The notes: generated from the sequence alone by a model not told the origin. A stretch of DNA of 36,639 nt from MGIIa-L3 sp11892u (GCA_965659685.1 CBFHXB010000021.1:1-36639); one strand, 5' to 3'. Numbered from the stretch's first letter, positions 7,567 through 16,560 are shown. Made by a program: numbers and translations.

Positions 7567-9627
7567 ATGTCCGACTTTGTGCATCCTCTGGCCGACACGT
7601 ATGCAGGCTTGCCCGGATGGGTGCTGCTCGTCGCGCTGCTCGGAACGGCTTCTGGGTTCTTCTTTTTCCAAGTCCAGAAGGCCACGCGCCTCGTCCTGAA
7701 AGGCGCCCCAGAGGACCGTTTTGATTCCTGGGGCCTTCGCTTCAAGGAAGTCCTTACCGGATGGCTCGGGCAAAAGAAAGTCCTCGCCGACCCGGTGGCC
7801 GGCACCATGCACGTGCTGATGTTCTGGGGCTTCCTCATGCTCTCCACCGACATGCTTGACCTGGCCTCTGCCAACCGCTTCTCGGACGGTTTGCTGGAGC
7901 CCCTTGGCCTGAAGTGGGCCTGGAACGGCATGGTCGAGGTGGGGTACACGATGGCCTTCTTCGGATGCACCGCTGCACTGACACGTCGCGTGGCCTTCAC
8001 GCCGGAGAAACTCAAGGGCAAGTCCCAGTTGGAAGGCAACGTCATCCTGCTGCTCATCATGACGATCACCCTGACCTCCTACATCGTCGAGGCCGGCGAG
8101 GAACTGTCCGGCTCGGAGTTCATCGGCATCTGGGTGCAGGACGCCATGTCACCGTCCCAAGCGGCGGTCAACCTCGCCTATTGGGCCCACATGGTGGCCA
8201 TCTCCACCTTCCTCTTCCTCATTCCCGTCTCGAAGCACATGCACCTTGTCATGGCGCTGCCCAACGTGTTCTTCCACGACCTTCGTCCAATGGGCACGAT
8301 GCTTCCGATGGCCGTCAACGAGGACGGTACTGCGGTAGGTCTCGACGACCTTGACTTGGAGTCCTTCGGTGCGGTCAACTACACTGACTTGACTTGGCGC
8401 AGCCTCATCGACGGATGGGCCTGCACCTCATGTGCACGCTGTCAAGACGCCTGTCCTGCCTACGCTTCGGGCAAGGCGCTCAACCCGATGAAGGTCATTC
8501 ACGACATCCGCCATTACGCCAACGACCACGCGCCCATCCTGTTGGCGGGCGAGACGCCTGAAGAGGACCTCATCGCCCGCATCGGCGAAGACGCCATCTT
8601 CGCCTGCACGACCTGCCACGCGTGCGTGGAAGCCTGCCCGATTTACATCGACCACGTCCCGAAACTGACCGACGCACGTCGCCACCTGATGATGGAGCGC
8701 ATGGAATTCAACGAATCCGTTGAGGAAGTCGTGCTCCCCCTGATGTCCACCATCGAGAACATCGAGAACGAAGGCAACCCCTACGGCATCCCCGCCCACG
8801 AGCGCGGCGACTGGGCGGAAGGCCTCGACGTCAAGGTCGCTGAACCGGCCGAATACATCTACTTCGCGGGCTGTGCGGCCTCCTTTGACGACCGCAACAA
8901 GAAGGTCGCACGCGACACGATTTCGGTGATGAAGGAAGCCGGTCTGGACGTCGGCATCCTTGGGATGATGGAAACCTGCAACGGCGATCCTGCACGACGT
9001 GCGGGCAACGAATACCTCTTCCAGATGCTCGCTGAAACGAACCTGTCCACCTTCGAGGAACTTGGCGTCAAGAAGATCGTCTCCTCCTGCCCTCACTGTT
9101 TCCATACCCTCGGGAAGGAGTACAAGGCCTTCGGCGGCGAAGACATCGAGGTCCTGCACCACAGCCAACTCATCTCCACCCTCCAGCGTGACGGTCGCCT
9201 TCCGGCTCCGAAGCACGACGGAGAGGTCACCTACCACGACCCCTGCTACCTCGGACGCATCGGTGGAGAAACCGAAGCACCTCGGGAAATCATCGGCGGC
9301 GTGGACGCCGAACCCGAGCGGACCGGCAAGCAATCCTTCTGCTGCGGTGCCGGTGGTGCGCAGATGTGGATGGAGGAAATCGTGGACGATGATCACGACC
9401 GCGTGAACGTCATCCGTGCCCGAGAACTCGCGGCCACGGGCGCCGACACCGTCGCCGTGGGCTGCCCCTTCTGCTCCACCATGGTCACCGACGGCCTCGC
9501 TGCCATCGATGCCGAGATGCAGGTGCAGGACGTTGCGGAAATGGTCTGGGCACAAATCAAGGCCAACGATGCGGCCATCAAGGCCTCCAAGACGGCCTCC
9601 GAAGCCACCGAGGAAGCCGAGGCCTGA
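7567..9627 (+). CDS. Membrane-anchored HdrD/EtfD-like iron-sulfur oxidoreductase
   Basis: 686 residues in three parts. Residues 1-235 carry about five membrane segments and resemble a NarI-type gamma subunit; H82, H208, H224 and H226 are possible haem ligands. A ferredoxin-like part follows with two 4Fe-4S motifs, C286-C289-C292-C296 and C347-C350-C353-C357. The C-terminal part has two CCG-type domains: C436/C471/C508/C511, where the central motif is ETCNGD, and C560/CCG592-594/C633/C636. The same domain order is seen in mycobacterial EtfD-type proteins, which take electrons from electron-transfer flavoprotein to the quinone pool during beta-oxidation, and in HdrED-like subunits. The nearby acyl-CoA synthetase favours the EtfD-like role, but no etfAB or acyl-CoA dehydrogenase is in the window, so the electron donor is inferred. 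MutY follows after 5 bases. Confidence 0.88.
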   Translation: MSDFVHPLADTYAGLPGWVLLVALLGTASGFFFFQVQKATRLVLKGAPEDRFDSWGLRFKEVLTGWLGQKKVLADPVAGTMHVLMFWGFLMLSTDMLDLASANRFSDGLLEPLGLKWAWNGMVEVGYTMAFFGCTAALTRRVAFTPEKLKGKSQLEGNVILLLIMTITLTSYIVEAGEELSGSEFIGIWVQDAMSPSQAAVNLAYWAHMVAISTFLFLIPVSKHMHLVMALPNVFFHDLRPMGTMLPMAVNEDGTAVGLDDLDLESFGAVNYTDLTWRSLIDGWACTSCARCQDACPAYASGKALNPMKVIHDIRHYANDHAPILLAGETPEEDLIARIGEDAIFACTTCHACVEACPIYIDHVPKLTDARRHLMMERMEFNESVEEVVLPLMSTIENIENEGNPYGIPAHERGDWAEGLDVKVAEPAEYIYFAGCAASFDDRNKKVARDTISVMKEAGLDVGILGMMETCNGDPARRAGNEYLFQMLAETNLSTFEELGVKKIVSSCPHCFHTLGKEYKAFGGEDIEVLHHSQLISTLQRDGRLPAPKHDGEVTYHDPCYLGRIGGETEAPREIIGGVDAEPERTGKQSFCCGAGGAQMWMEEIVDDDHDRVNVIRARELAATGADTVAVGCPFCSTMVTDGLAAIDAEMQVQDVAEMVWAQIKANDAAIKASKTASEATEEAEA

Positions 9628-9632
9628 GTTCC

Positions 9633-10631
9633 GTGAACGTCGAAGCGCTTGCGCGCTGGTACGGCCGTGATGCTCGCGACCTTCCGTGGCGTGCAACGTC
9701 AGACCCGTGGGCCATCCTGCTTTCTGAAGTGCTGCTTCAACAGACCCAAGTTGCCCGCGGCATCGACTACTGGCGACGGATCTTGGACCGCTTTCCGACG
9801 GTCGCCTCGATGGCGGCGGCGGACCTTGACGAGGTCATGCACCTCTGGCAAGGCGCAGGGTATTACGCGCGTGGACGGCGCTTGCATGCCCTTGCCGTCG
9901 AGGTGTGTGCAACCGACGGCCCTTGGAACGGCGCACTTCCGTCCCCAGACAATTGCTCTGACGTGGTGGCTGGACTGCAATCGTTGCCCGGCATTGGTCC
10001 CTACACCGCGGCCGCGGTCGCGTCGATCGCCCATGAGATTCCTGCGGCCGTCGTCGACGGCAACGTCCGACGCGTCGTGGCCCGGCAAACGGCTACGCTC
10101 AAACCCACGGCAGGTGATGTCACGTCCTTGGCACAAGCGTGGATGGACGACGCCCACGGACGAAACGTGCCACCGAGCGTGTGGAATCAGGCCGTGATGG
10201 AGCTCGGCGCCACCGTCTGCACGCCGCGTGCCCCTCGGTGCTCAGATTGCCCGGTGCAGCATGGATGCCTTGCACGCGATCACACCAGTGGCCCCACTGC
10301 TTTCCCCGCTCCCGCCAAACGCCGCGTGATCACGGAACGGCTCGTGGCGTTGGTCGACGTGGACGCACAAGGCCGCCCACATCTGGTTCAACGACCGTCT
10401 GAAGCACGTTTTGGCGGCCTGTGGGGTCCGCGCTATCTTGACGCCAACGATGCTGCTGTCGTGGACGAATGCGGGCGACGCAGAAAGGCCGGTGATGTGG
10501 TGCATCTGCTCAGCCACCGTCGTCTCGAGGTCGAAGTGTGGGCGGGCCAGACTGAGCACGGCGTGGATCCTGCGAACAAAGCCATCAGCACGCTCGATGA
10601 ACGCGTGCTCAACCTTGCCAACGGGGCATGA
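9633..10631 (+). CDS. mutY: A/G-specific adenine DNA glycosylase MutY
   Basis: 332 residues. The helix-hairpin-helix LPGIGPYTAAA (118-128), the catalytic Asp in VVDGNVRRV (D142) and the MutY-diagnostic glutamate in SEVLLQQTQV (E32) are all visible. The 4Fe-4S cluster ligands C196-x6-C203-x2-C206-x5-C212 are complete. A shorter C-terminal region (about 225-332) with EARFGGLWGPRYL resembles the NUDIX-like 8-oxoguanine recognition domain. The enzyme removes adenine opposite 8-oxoguanine. It starts at GTG 9633, 5 bases after the EtfD-like stop, so it probably lies in that operon. E32 separates it from endonuclease III, which has another residue there. Confidence 0.94.
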   Translation: MNVEALARWYGRDARDLPWRATSDPWAILLSEVLLQQTQVARGIDYWRRILDRFPTVASMAAADLDEVMHLWQGAGYYARGRRLHALAVEVCATDGPWNGALPSPDNCSDVVAGLQSLPGIGPYTAAAVASIAHEIPAAVVDGNVRRVVARQTATLKPTAGDVTSLAQAWMDDAHGRNVPPSVWNQAVMELGATVCTPRAPRCSDCPVQHGCLARDHTSGPTAFPAPAKRRVITERLVALVDVDAQGRPHLVQRPSEARFGGLWGPRYLDANDAAVVDECGRRRKAGDVVHLLSHRRLEVEVWAGQTEHGVDPANKAISTLDERVLNLANGA

Positions 10632-10673
10632 ACACAATCGCGTGAAGGTCAATTCCGACGCTCAAACATCGGG

Positions 10674-11312
10674 TCATGACGCCGTGTTTTGGACAACGGC
10701 AAGGTCCTGTTCGAGCGCGGCGATGCCCCACCACATGCCGCCCACAAGCAGGTATTCGCTCAGCGCGGCGATGGTCCACCACGGATGGCCTGCGTTGGCG
10801 GTGGGAAGCGTCAGGTCTGGATTGACCAGGAGGGCGACGGCAGTCGCAATGAGATGCATCGCGATGCCGATGCTGACGCACCACAGCGCCCACTTTCGTT
10901 GTGCAAAGCCCTGTGTGGCGCCTGAGGAACGCAGGCGCTTCTGGACCAAACCAAGCCACAGCCAACCGAAAATGAAGATGCCCACAGCGGCAAGGATGTG
11001 CGCGTTCAGGTGGGCGTACATCGAGCGGTTGGCCATGACCACCACGCATCCTGCGGCGAGGAGGCCGACGACGCGTTCCAGCGACCACGGGCGTGGTGCG
11101 GTTTGAGTCATCGCCCAAACCGTCCACGCTTGCCACACACCGCTGACGGTCAGGCCGAGGGTGAAGATCAGGGCTTCCGGGCCCGGAAAATCGGCTTGCG
11201 AGATGAAAATAATCGGCGCGTTGGCCACACCCCGGGCGTGGTGAACCGACATGGACGCGAGGACCGTGACGAGCGGCACAAGCCACGCCGCCCGAACGGT
11301 CCAGCGGTTCAT
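10674..11312 (-). CDS. Six-helix membrane protein, Frag1/DRAM/Sfk1-like
   Basis: 212 residues with six hydrophobic segments (roughly 8-25, 45-68, 80-98, 105-125, 140-165 and 180-200). The loop after helix 1 reads APIIFISQADFPGPEALIF and resembles the conserved extracellular loop of the Frag1/DRAM/Sfk1 family, and the last helix contains the SEY that this family tends to keep. In eukaryotes these proteins act in autophagy and lipid handling; prokaryotic roles are unknown. Its ATG overlaps the stop of the upstream SDR gene by four bases (ATGA), so the two are translationally coupled. The topology is well supported; the family name is moderate. Confidence 0.65.
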   Translation of the reverse strand: MNRWTVRAAWLVPLVTVLASMSVHHARGVANAPIIFISQADFPGPEALIFTLGLTVSGVWQAWTVWAMTQTAPRPWSLERVVGLLAAGCVVVMANRSMYAHLNAHILAAVGIFIFGWLWLGLVQKRLRSSGATQGFAQRKWALWCVSIGIAMHLIATAVALLVNPDLTLPTANAGHPWWTIAALSEYLLVGGMWWGIAALEQDLAVVQNTAS

Positions 11313-12328
11313 GGAGCCCGCTCCTCAAAGGCCACGATGGTGTCTTCCACACAGGCATCGAGGGAACGCCACGTCATGCCCAGCACCTGCTCTGCCTTTT
11401 GGCTCGAGTACAATGAATCTCCGCGCATGTAGCCACGGACGACCGCGCGCGTCAGCACACGCTCACCGCTTCGCATGCCCTTGATCCAATCAAAAAAGAC
11501 GGCGAGGGGCAGCAAGCGGCGCGGCAGCGACCGCCTTGGGGCTTTGGAGGTCGGGCGAAGTCGACGGGCTACACGGGCCACGTCAACCATCGTCATGCCG
11601 CTGTGCGGTGCGAGAACAAAGCGACCGCTTGCCTCCTCGATTTCGTAGGCCATCCGGTGGGCGTGAGCCACGTCCTCAACGTGCACGAAGGCCATTGGAA
11701 TGGCGGGGATCAACGGCCAAGCGCCGGAGAGCAAGTCAGGCATCCAGTCGACGCTGGGCGGTGGGCGTGAGAATCCCCCTCCGAGGATGGCCGTGGGGTT
11801 GATCACGCGCAGGTCCAGACCGTGCTCCTCCGCGATGCGCCATGCCCTGCGCTCAGACTCGGTCTTCGCAGCGGTGTACGGCATGCTCGACCCGGATTGC
11901 CAGTCGTTCTCGTCTTTGGCTCGTCCACGCGGACCGCTGCCGACCGCTGCTGTGCTTGACGTGTACACGATGCGCTTCACACCGGCTTCGGCCGCGGCGT
12001 TGAGCACGTGTTCTGTACCGAGGTTGGCGGTGTTCAGAATGACGTCCGCCTCGCCGTTGAGCGAAAACACGGCGGCGGTGTGAAAGAGGCCCTCGCATCC
12101 GGCCAGCAGGTCCTTCCAAGGGTCGGCATCGAGCACGTCTGCTTCGTGAAGTTCCAGGCGCTCTGGGTGCCCACAGGCCTCCGCATGGGCATGCAGGCGG
12201 TCGGTTCGAACGGGGTCTGACAGGTCGCGCACGGTGGCCACAACGGTGTACCCCTCATGCAGCAAATCGCGCACAAGATGGTTGGCGAGGAACCCGTTGG
12301 CTCCGGTGACCAGCACGCGCCCAACCAT
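11309..12328 (-). CDS. NAD(P)-dependent extended SDR (dihydroflavonol-reductase/epimerase-like)
   Basis: 339 residues. A Rossmann motif VLVTGANGFLANHLV is at the N-terminus (about 5-19), followed by the catalytic Ser in IVYTSSTAAVG and the Y-x3-K pair in PYTAAKTESE, then the NPTAILGGG segment typical of dihydroflavonol-4-reductase-like extended SDRs. It probably reduces or epimerises a sugar-nucleotide, sterol-like or phenolic-type carbonyl substrate; which one cannot be told. A GGAGG about 4 bases before ATG 12328 supports the start. It is the first gene of a two-gene minus-strand operon with the DRAM-like membrane protein, which suggests a lipid or envelope substrate, as inference only. Confidence 0.88.
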   Translation of the reverse strand: MVGRVLVTGANGFLANHLVRDLLHEGYTVVATVRDLSDPVRTDRLHAHAEACGHPERLELHEADVLDADPWKDLLAGCEGLFHTAAVFSLNGEADVILNTANLGTEHVLNAAAEAGVKRIVYTSSTAAVGSGPRGRAKDENDWQSGSSMPYTAAKTESERRAWRIAEEHGLDLRVINPTAILGGGFSRPPPSVDWMPDLLSGAWPLIPAIPMAFVHVEDVAHAHRMAYEIEEASGRFVLAPHSGMTMVDVARVARRLRPTSKAPRRSLPRRLLPLAVFFDWIKGMRSGERVLTRAVVRGYMRGDSLYSSQKAEQVLGMTWRSLDACVEDTIVAFEERAP

Positions 12329-12395
12329 GCTCCTCCGCGTGCCCAGCCCTACATGAACGTTGAAGTGACCCCGCCCTCAGGTCCCGCCGAGCGTC

Positions 12396-13886
12396 ATGGC
12401 GTTGCGTGTTCACGACACCCGTCGTCGAGAGAAGGTGCCGTTCACCACCATGCGACCCGGCCGTGTCAGCATGTACGTCTGCGGCGTGACCGTCTACGAC
12501 CGCTGCCATCTCGGCCATGCACGGTGTTACCTTGCGTTTGACCTGATTCATCGCTGGCTCGAAGCCAGCGGCTACGACGTGGAGTACGTCCAGAACTTCA
12601 CCGACGTCGACGACAAAATCATCGCCCGTGCCAACGAAACGCGTGACGGCGATTGGTTGGGCCTCGTCGATGAGATGATCGACGGCTATTACGAGGACAT
12701 GGACGCGTTGAACATCCTCCGTGCCGACCACTACCCGCGCTGCACCGAACACGTGGACGGCATGGTCACCATCATCGAGGACCTCATCGAGCGCGGTCAT
12801 GCCTACGCCTCGGACGATGGCGTCTACTTCGACGTCTCTTCAGCCCCCGAAAAGTACGGCCAACTCACCGGCCAGAGCTTTGACGCCGTACGCGCAGGCG
12901 CGGGTGGCCGGGTGGCCGGAACGGGAGGTGGGAAGCGTGATCACCGTGATTTTGCCTTGTGGAAGGCCGCCAAACCCGATGAGCCGACCTGGCCTTCGCC
13001 TTGGGGCGACGGCCGACCCGGTTGGCACATCGAATGCACCGCCATGAGCCTGGATCAGTTTGACGGCCCCTTCGACATTCACGGTGGCGGCCACGATCTT
13101 CGCTTCCCGCACCACGAGGCCGAGATTTTCCAAGGCGAATGCCACACCGACCATGCACCGCTGGTCCACCATTGGCTGCACAACGGCTTCGTCAACGTGG
13201 ACGGCGAGAAAATGAGCAAGTCGCTCGGAAATTTCTGGACCATCCGAGACATCCTTGAGCGGGTCGACCCGCTGGTGCTTCGCTTTGCCCTCATCAACGC
13301 ACACTACCGCTCGCCCATCGACATGAACGAGGCCTTGCTCCACGATGCGGAGCGGAACCACGGGCGGCTCATCGAAGCCTACGCCAAAGCGCTTCGTGGG
13401 CGAACCTCGGATCATCCCGTGGCCCTCCCCCATCCGGACGTCACCAGCCAGGACCCTTTGTCGAAAGGCCTCGGTTTGATGGAGCGCATGGCGGAAGGGT
13501 TCGCCCTCGCCATGGATGACGATTTCAACAGCCGCGAAGCCATTGCCAAGGTCTTGGGTGGCGTCCGCGAAGCGACCCGCCTGCTCGACGCTGATCTGGA
13601 CGAGGCGGACGCGAACGCCCTTGCCCATCACTGCGTTGCGTGGTTCGAAGAACTCGCGGGAGATGTCCTCGGTGTGCTGCCCTCGCCTGACGTGCTGTTG
13701 GCCGAACCGGAGGAAGACCCACGTCGAGCCGAGGTCGCTGACGAGGTCGAAGCGCTGCTTCTTCAGCGGGCTGAAGCCCGTGCGGCCAAGGACTGGCCCG
13801 CGGCAGACGGCATTCGAGATCGACTTGCCGCCATGGGCGTCGAAGTCACCGACACGGCCGACGGTCCAGTCTGGACGCTGACGTGA
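12396..13886 (+). CDS. cysS: Cysteinyl-tRNA synthetase
   Basis: 496 residues. MYVCGVTVYDRCHLGHAR contains the zinc cysteine C29 and the HIGH-type motif HLGH (38-41). GWHIECTAMS and GGGHDLRFPHHEAE supply the other zinc ligands, and KMSKS lies at 272-276. The C-terminal helical anticodon-binding part is full length and ends in ADGIRDRLAAMGVEVTDTADGPVW, a common CysS ending. It charges tRNA-Cys in the cytoplasm. It is divergent from the SDR gene with 67 bases between, and convergent with the surface amidohydrolase with no base between the stop codons. Confidence 0.97.
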   Translation: MALRVHDTRRREKVPFTTMRPGRVSMYVCGVTVYDRCHLGHARCYLAFDLIHRWLEASGYDVEYVQNFTDVDDKIIARANETRDGDWLGLVDEMIDGYYEDMDALNILRADHYPRCTEHVDGMVTIIEDLIERGHAYASDDGVYFDVSSAPEKYGQLTGQSFDAVRAGAGGRVAGTGGGKRDHRDFALWKAAKPDEPTWPSPWGDGRPGWHIECTAMSLDQFDGPFDIHGGGHDLRFPHHEAEIFQGECHTDHAPLVHHWLHNGFVNVDGEKMSKSLGNFWTIRDILERVDPLVLRFALINAHYRSPIDMNEALLHDAERNHGRLIEAYAKALRGRTSDHPVALPHPDVTSQDPLSKGLGLMERMAEGFALAMDDDFNSREAIAKVLGGVREATRLLDADLDEADANALAHHCVAWFEELAGDVLGVLPSPDVLLAEPEEDPRRAEVADEVEALLLQRAEARAAKDWPAADGIRDRLAAMGVEVTDTADGPVWTLT

Positions 13887-16457
13887 TCAGGCCGGAGGTC
13901 CGCCGGGTGGCGGCGGTGCGGGAATGTCCACGACGTCTTTGCCGTCCGTGTCCTTTTCTTCCGCAACCGGGGCTTCTTCCTCTTGGAGGTCTTCTTCGTC
14001 GAACAACGCGTCTTGTGCGGTCAGGTCGATGTTCTCGTCCCTTCGGCGCATGACGAAGATTCCGGCTGCAACGACCACGAGGACACCAAGTCCGATCAAC
14101 CCCATCGGGGCGCCGTCACCGCCAGCAGCGGCTTCGTCGTCGGTGGTGCTGTCGGTACCGTCGCATCCCAAACCAAGCCCGTCAGCACAGGGGTCTGTGG
14201 GCGTCACGGTGCCGTCGTTGCTGCCGTCGTCGCCCCCGTTGCCGGTGCTTCCGTCGTTGCCGCCGTCGGTGGTGCCACCGGTGCCGGTGCCGTCGCCGTT
14301 GTCCGTGGTGCCGCCGTTGCCGTTGCCGGCGTCAGTGGAGGTGCCTTTGGCCTGCCAGGTCGAGGTGTTGCCGAGTTCCACTGTCATCATCGACGCGCCT
14401 CGGTCATAGTAGCGGTCGTAGACCAAACTGAGGTCCACCTGCGCGTTGCCAGAGGTTGAGCCGTTCAGGGTCTGGAAGTACTGCGGGTCTTCGTAGGTCC
14501 ACCATGGATCCAATCCGCCGTGGCCGACGTTGGCGGTTAGGCTCTCAAAACCGTCCACGTCACCGAAGGTGGCCTCCATGACGGCGGGGTCGAAGGCTGC
14601 GGCTTCGGTCAGGTTCTCCACAATGGAGGACCAGGAGCGCAAACCGTCTTCGACGCCGCTTGCGGTCACGTCGATGCGCTTGCCGAACATGCCGGCCGCT
14701 TCGTGGTCATCGCCGCGCATGGCTTCCATCAGGTCGGCGTCGCCGTACAGCGCCATGCCGCCGATGACGGTGAGGCGAACGTCGGGGTCCACCGCGTCGA
14801 TGAGGTTGCGGTAGGGGTCAATTTGGTTGGAGTCGATGACCGCCAAATCAGCGGCCATGCCGGGTGCGATGCGACCGACGTGCTCCTCCCAGCTGGTGGC
14901 GTCCGCCGCGTTGGAGGTGACCATGCGCACCATCTCTTCGTCCGTGAAAATGTCACCGAGGATTTCGTCGTCCCAGAGGTCGGCAATCTTCAGTTCGTGC
15001 AGCGGTGATTTGCTGCCTGAGGGCGACCAGTCTGGCGCCAGTGCGATGTTGACGCCTGCGGCCTTGGCCGCGGCCACGTCCGTCGTGTCTCCGTAGAGGA
15101 GCAGGTTGGACAGCGGCGACCAGACCAGGCTGGCGCCGACCTCACCCATCTTCTGGAACTCGGTGGCGGTCAGGGCGGTGCCGTGGATCAGGACCAATTC
15201 ACCCACAAGCAGGTCGTTGGCGACGAGGATGTCGAATTCAGCACGGCTGGATTCGTCCACCCCTTCGCCCAGATGCAGGAACCACGCGTCCAATTCCTGA
15301 CTGGCGTTGCCGGTTTTGATGTGGTTTCCAATGTAGTCCGATTCAAGTTCGGTCACCTTGGTGTGGATTTCGTCCCTTCCAAAGTTCCAATCCTCGATGT
15401 TGCGGGCCAAGACGCTGGCGTACGCGTCGTCTGGGTTGGAGGGTGCGCCTTGGGAAGCGGTGGTTCCACCGACGATGACCTTCGCTTCGACGTACTTCAT
15501 CGCGGCGAATTCCAGGTCGAAATACGGACCGCCGTGCAGGAGCATTTTCGGCTTGGTGACGAACTCGCTGTAGTCTGGATGGTTCTTCCATTGGTAGCGG
15601 TTTTGGTAACCTCCCCATTCGTTGGGGGACGACATGTGGTTTTCCACCGGCCACACGGGTGCGGTGTTGTAGTGGAGGTGGTTGTGGAGGTCGAGCAAAC
15701 CGGGGTAAATGGTGGCGTCTGTGTGGTGAACAGGCACGCCTTCGAGGGTCAGGTCGCTGGGCGCGTCGCCGTTCCAAACCTCGACGATGATCCCGTCCTC
15801 AACGAGAATGGAACCGTCGTTGTGCACGGTTCCCGCGTCGTCCATCGTCACCACACGACCGGTCAGAACGTACGCACCGGAGTGAAGGTGGTCCAAGGCG
15901 GTGTAGCACCGCAGGCCGGCGATTGGCGCGGTCACGGTGGCGTTCTCATGCGAGCCGGGCGTGGGTGCGTCGTCCTTCCACAAGGTGCCGTTGTCCAGCG
16001 GAATGTAAGGGCGGTCCCACCAGCTGTCCTTGTCGGGCCAGCTCATGGAGTCGACGAGGGCCCCTTCCGCGGTGCGCAGCACCGCGCTGTCACCGCCGTA
16101 GTAATCGAGTTCAATGCCGGAGTCCGCTCGGAAGATCACCACACGGGCGTTTGGCTCCAGCACGGTGTCCCAAGGCAAGCGGCAGGGCGGGGATCCTCCG
16201 CCTTCTTCGTCGTCGAGCCACCAATCCGACACGTCCACAGGCGTGCTGCCGGCGTTCCATATCTCGATGAATTGGTCCGAAGTGCTGCCGATGTACCCGT
16301 CGCCGTTCCAGTCGACGCCGTCGTAATCTTCGGAGGACGCCGAGACCAAGACCTCGGAGATGCGTACGTCAGGGACGTCGGCTTGGCCGGCCACCAGCGG
16401 GACGGTGGAGAGCATCATCAGGAGGACGAGGGTGGCCGCAGGCAGACGAGGCTTCAC
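13887..16457 (-). CDS. Secreted membrane-anchored amidohydrolase with N-terminal lamin-tail domain
   Basis: 856 residues from GTG 16457. Order: signal peptide (1-24, ending LVAGQA); lamin-tail-like domain (about 30-145) with NGDGYIGSTSDQFIEIWNAG; amidohydrolase (about 190-570) with the metal motif LDLHNHLHY (H258, H260), a later GELVLIHGT histidine, and LAPDWSPSG carrying the late Asp, closest to COG0402-type deaminases/hydrolases; a region of unknown fold; a Gly/Asn/Thr/Asp-rich linker of about 90 residues; one membrane helix (about 785-803) followed by RRR; and a 53-residue acidic, presumably cytoplasmic tail ending PAPPPPGGPPA. It should hydrolyse a cyclic amide or deaminate a nucleobase-like compound outside the cell. 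The lamin-tail domain probably binds a surface or polymer. The substrate is unknown. It is divergent from thioredoxin. Confidence 0.87.
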   Translation of the reverse strand: MKPRLPAATLVLLMMLSTVPLVAGQADVPDVRISEVLVSASSEDYDGVDWNGDGYIGSTSDQFIEIWNAGSTPVDVSDWWLDDEEGGGSPPCRLPWDTVLEPNARVVIFRADSGIELDYYGGDSAVLRTAEGALVDSMSWPDKDSWWDRPYIPLDNGTLWKDDAPTPGSHENATVTAPIAGLRCYTALDHLHSGAYVLTGRVVTMDDAGTVHNDGSILVEDGIIVEVWNGDAPSDLTLEGVPVHHTDATIYPGLLDLHNHLHYNTAPVWPVENHMSSPNEWGGYQNRYQWKNHPDYSEFVTKPKMLLHGGPYFDLEFAAMKYVEAKVIVGGTTASQGAPSNPDDAYASVLARNIEDWNFGRDEIHTKVTELESDYIGNHIKTGNASQELDAWFLHLGEGVDESSRAEFDILVANDLLVGELVLIHGTALTATEFQKMGEVGASLVWSPLSNLLLYGDTTDVAAAKAAGVNIALAPDWSPSGSKSPLHELKIADLWDDEILGDIFTDEEMVRMVTSNAADATSWEEHVGRIAPGMAADLAVIDSNQIDPYRNLIDAVDPDVRLTVIGGMALYGDADLMEAMRGDDHEAAGMFGKRIDVTASGVEDGLRSWSSIVENLTEAAAFDPAVMEATFGDVDGFESLTANVGHGGLDPWWTYEDPQYFQTLNGSTSGNAQVDLSLVYDRYYDRGASMMTVELGNTSTWQAKGTSTDAGNGNGGTTDNGDGTGTGGTTDGGNDGSTGNGGDDGSNDGTVTPTDPCADGLGLGCDGTDSTTDDEAAAGGDGAPMGLIGLGVLVVVAAGIFVMRRRDENIDLTAQDALFDEEDLQEEEAPVAEEKDTDGKDVVDIPAPPPPGGPPA

Positions 16458-16511
16458 GCCACTCCATTTGCAGACGCCACATCAAGCCATCTCATCACGC
16501 CACAGAATACA

Positions 16512-16523
16512 CGAACATGTTCG
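16512..16523. promoter_or_regulatory. Perfect 12-bp palindrome, possible operator
   Basis: CGAACATGTTCG is a perfect inverted repeat in the 103-base divergent region between the amidohydrolase gene (start 16457) and thioredoxin (start 16561), centred about 43 bases upstream of the thioredoxin ATG. Its position fits a transcription-factor site that could act on either gene. No regulator in the window can be linked to it. Confidence 0.35.
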
Positions 16524-16560
16524 CCAACAGGTCAAGAGACCCCCGGCAGGAGGAACTTAC

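Noticed and set aside
8428..9696. 422-codon minus-strand open frame inside the EtfD-like gene
   Set aside because: The sense strand has 4Fe-4S and CCG motifs. The antisense product has no domain and begins within MutY.
14100..14345. Repetitive GTCGTTGCC-like stretch that might be a DNA repeat element
   Set aside because: It codes for the Gly/Asn/Thr/Asp-rich linker of the amidohydrolase. The repetition follows from codon use in a low-complexity protein segment.
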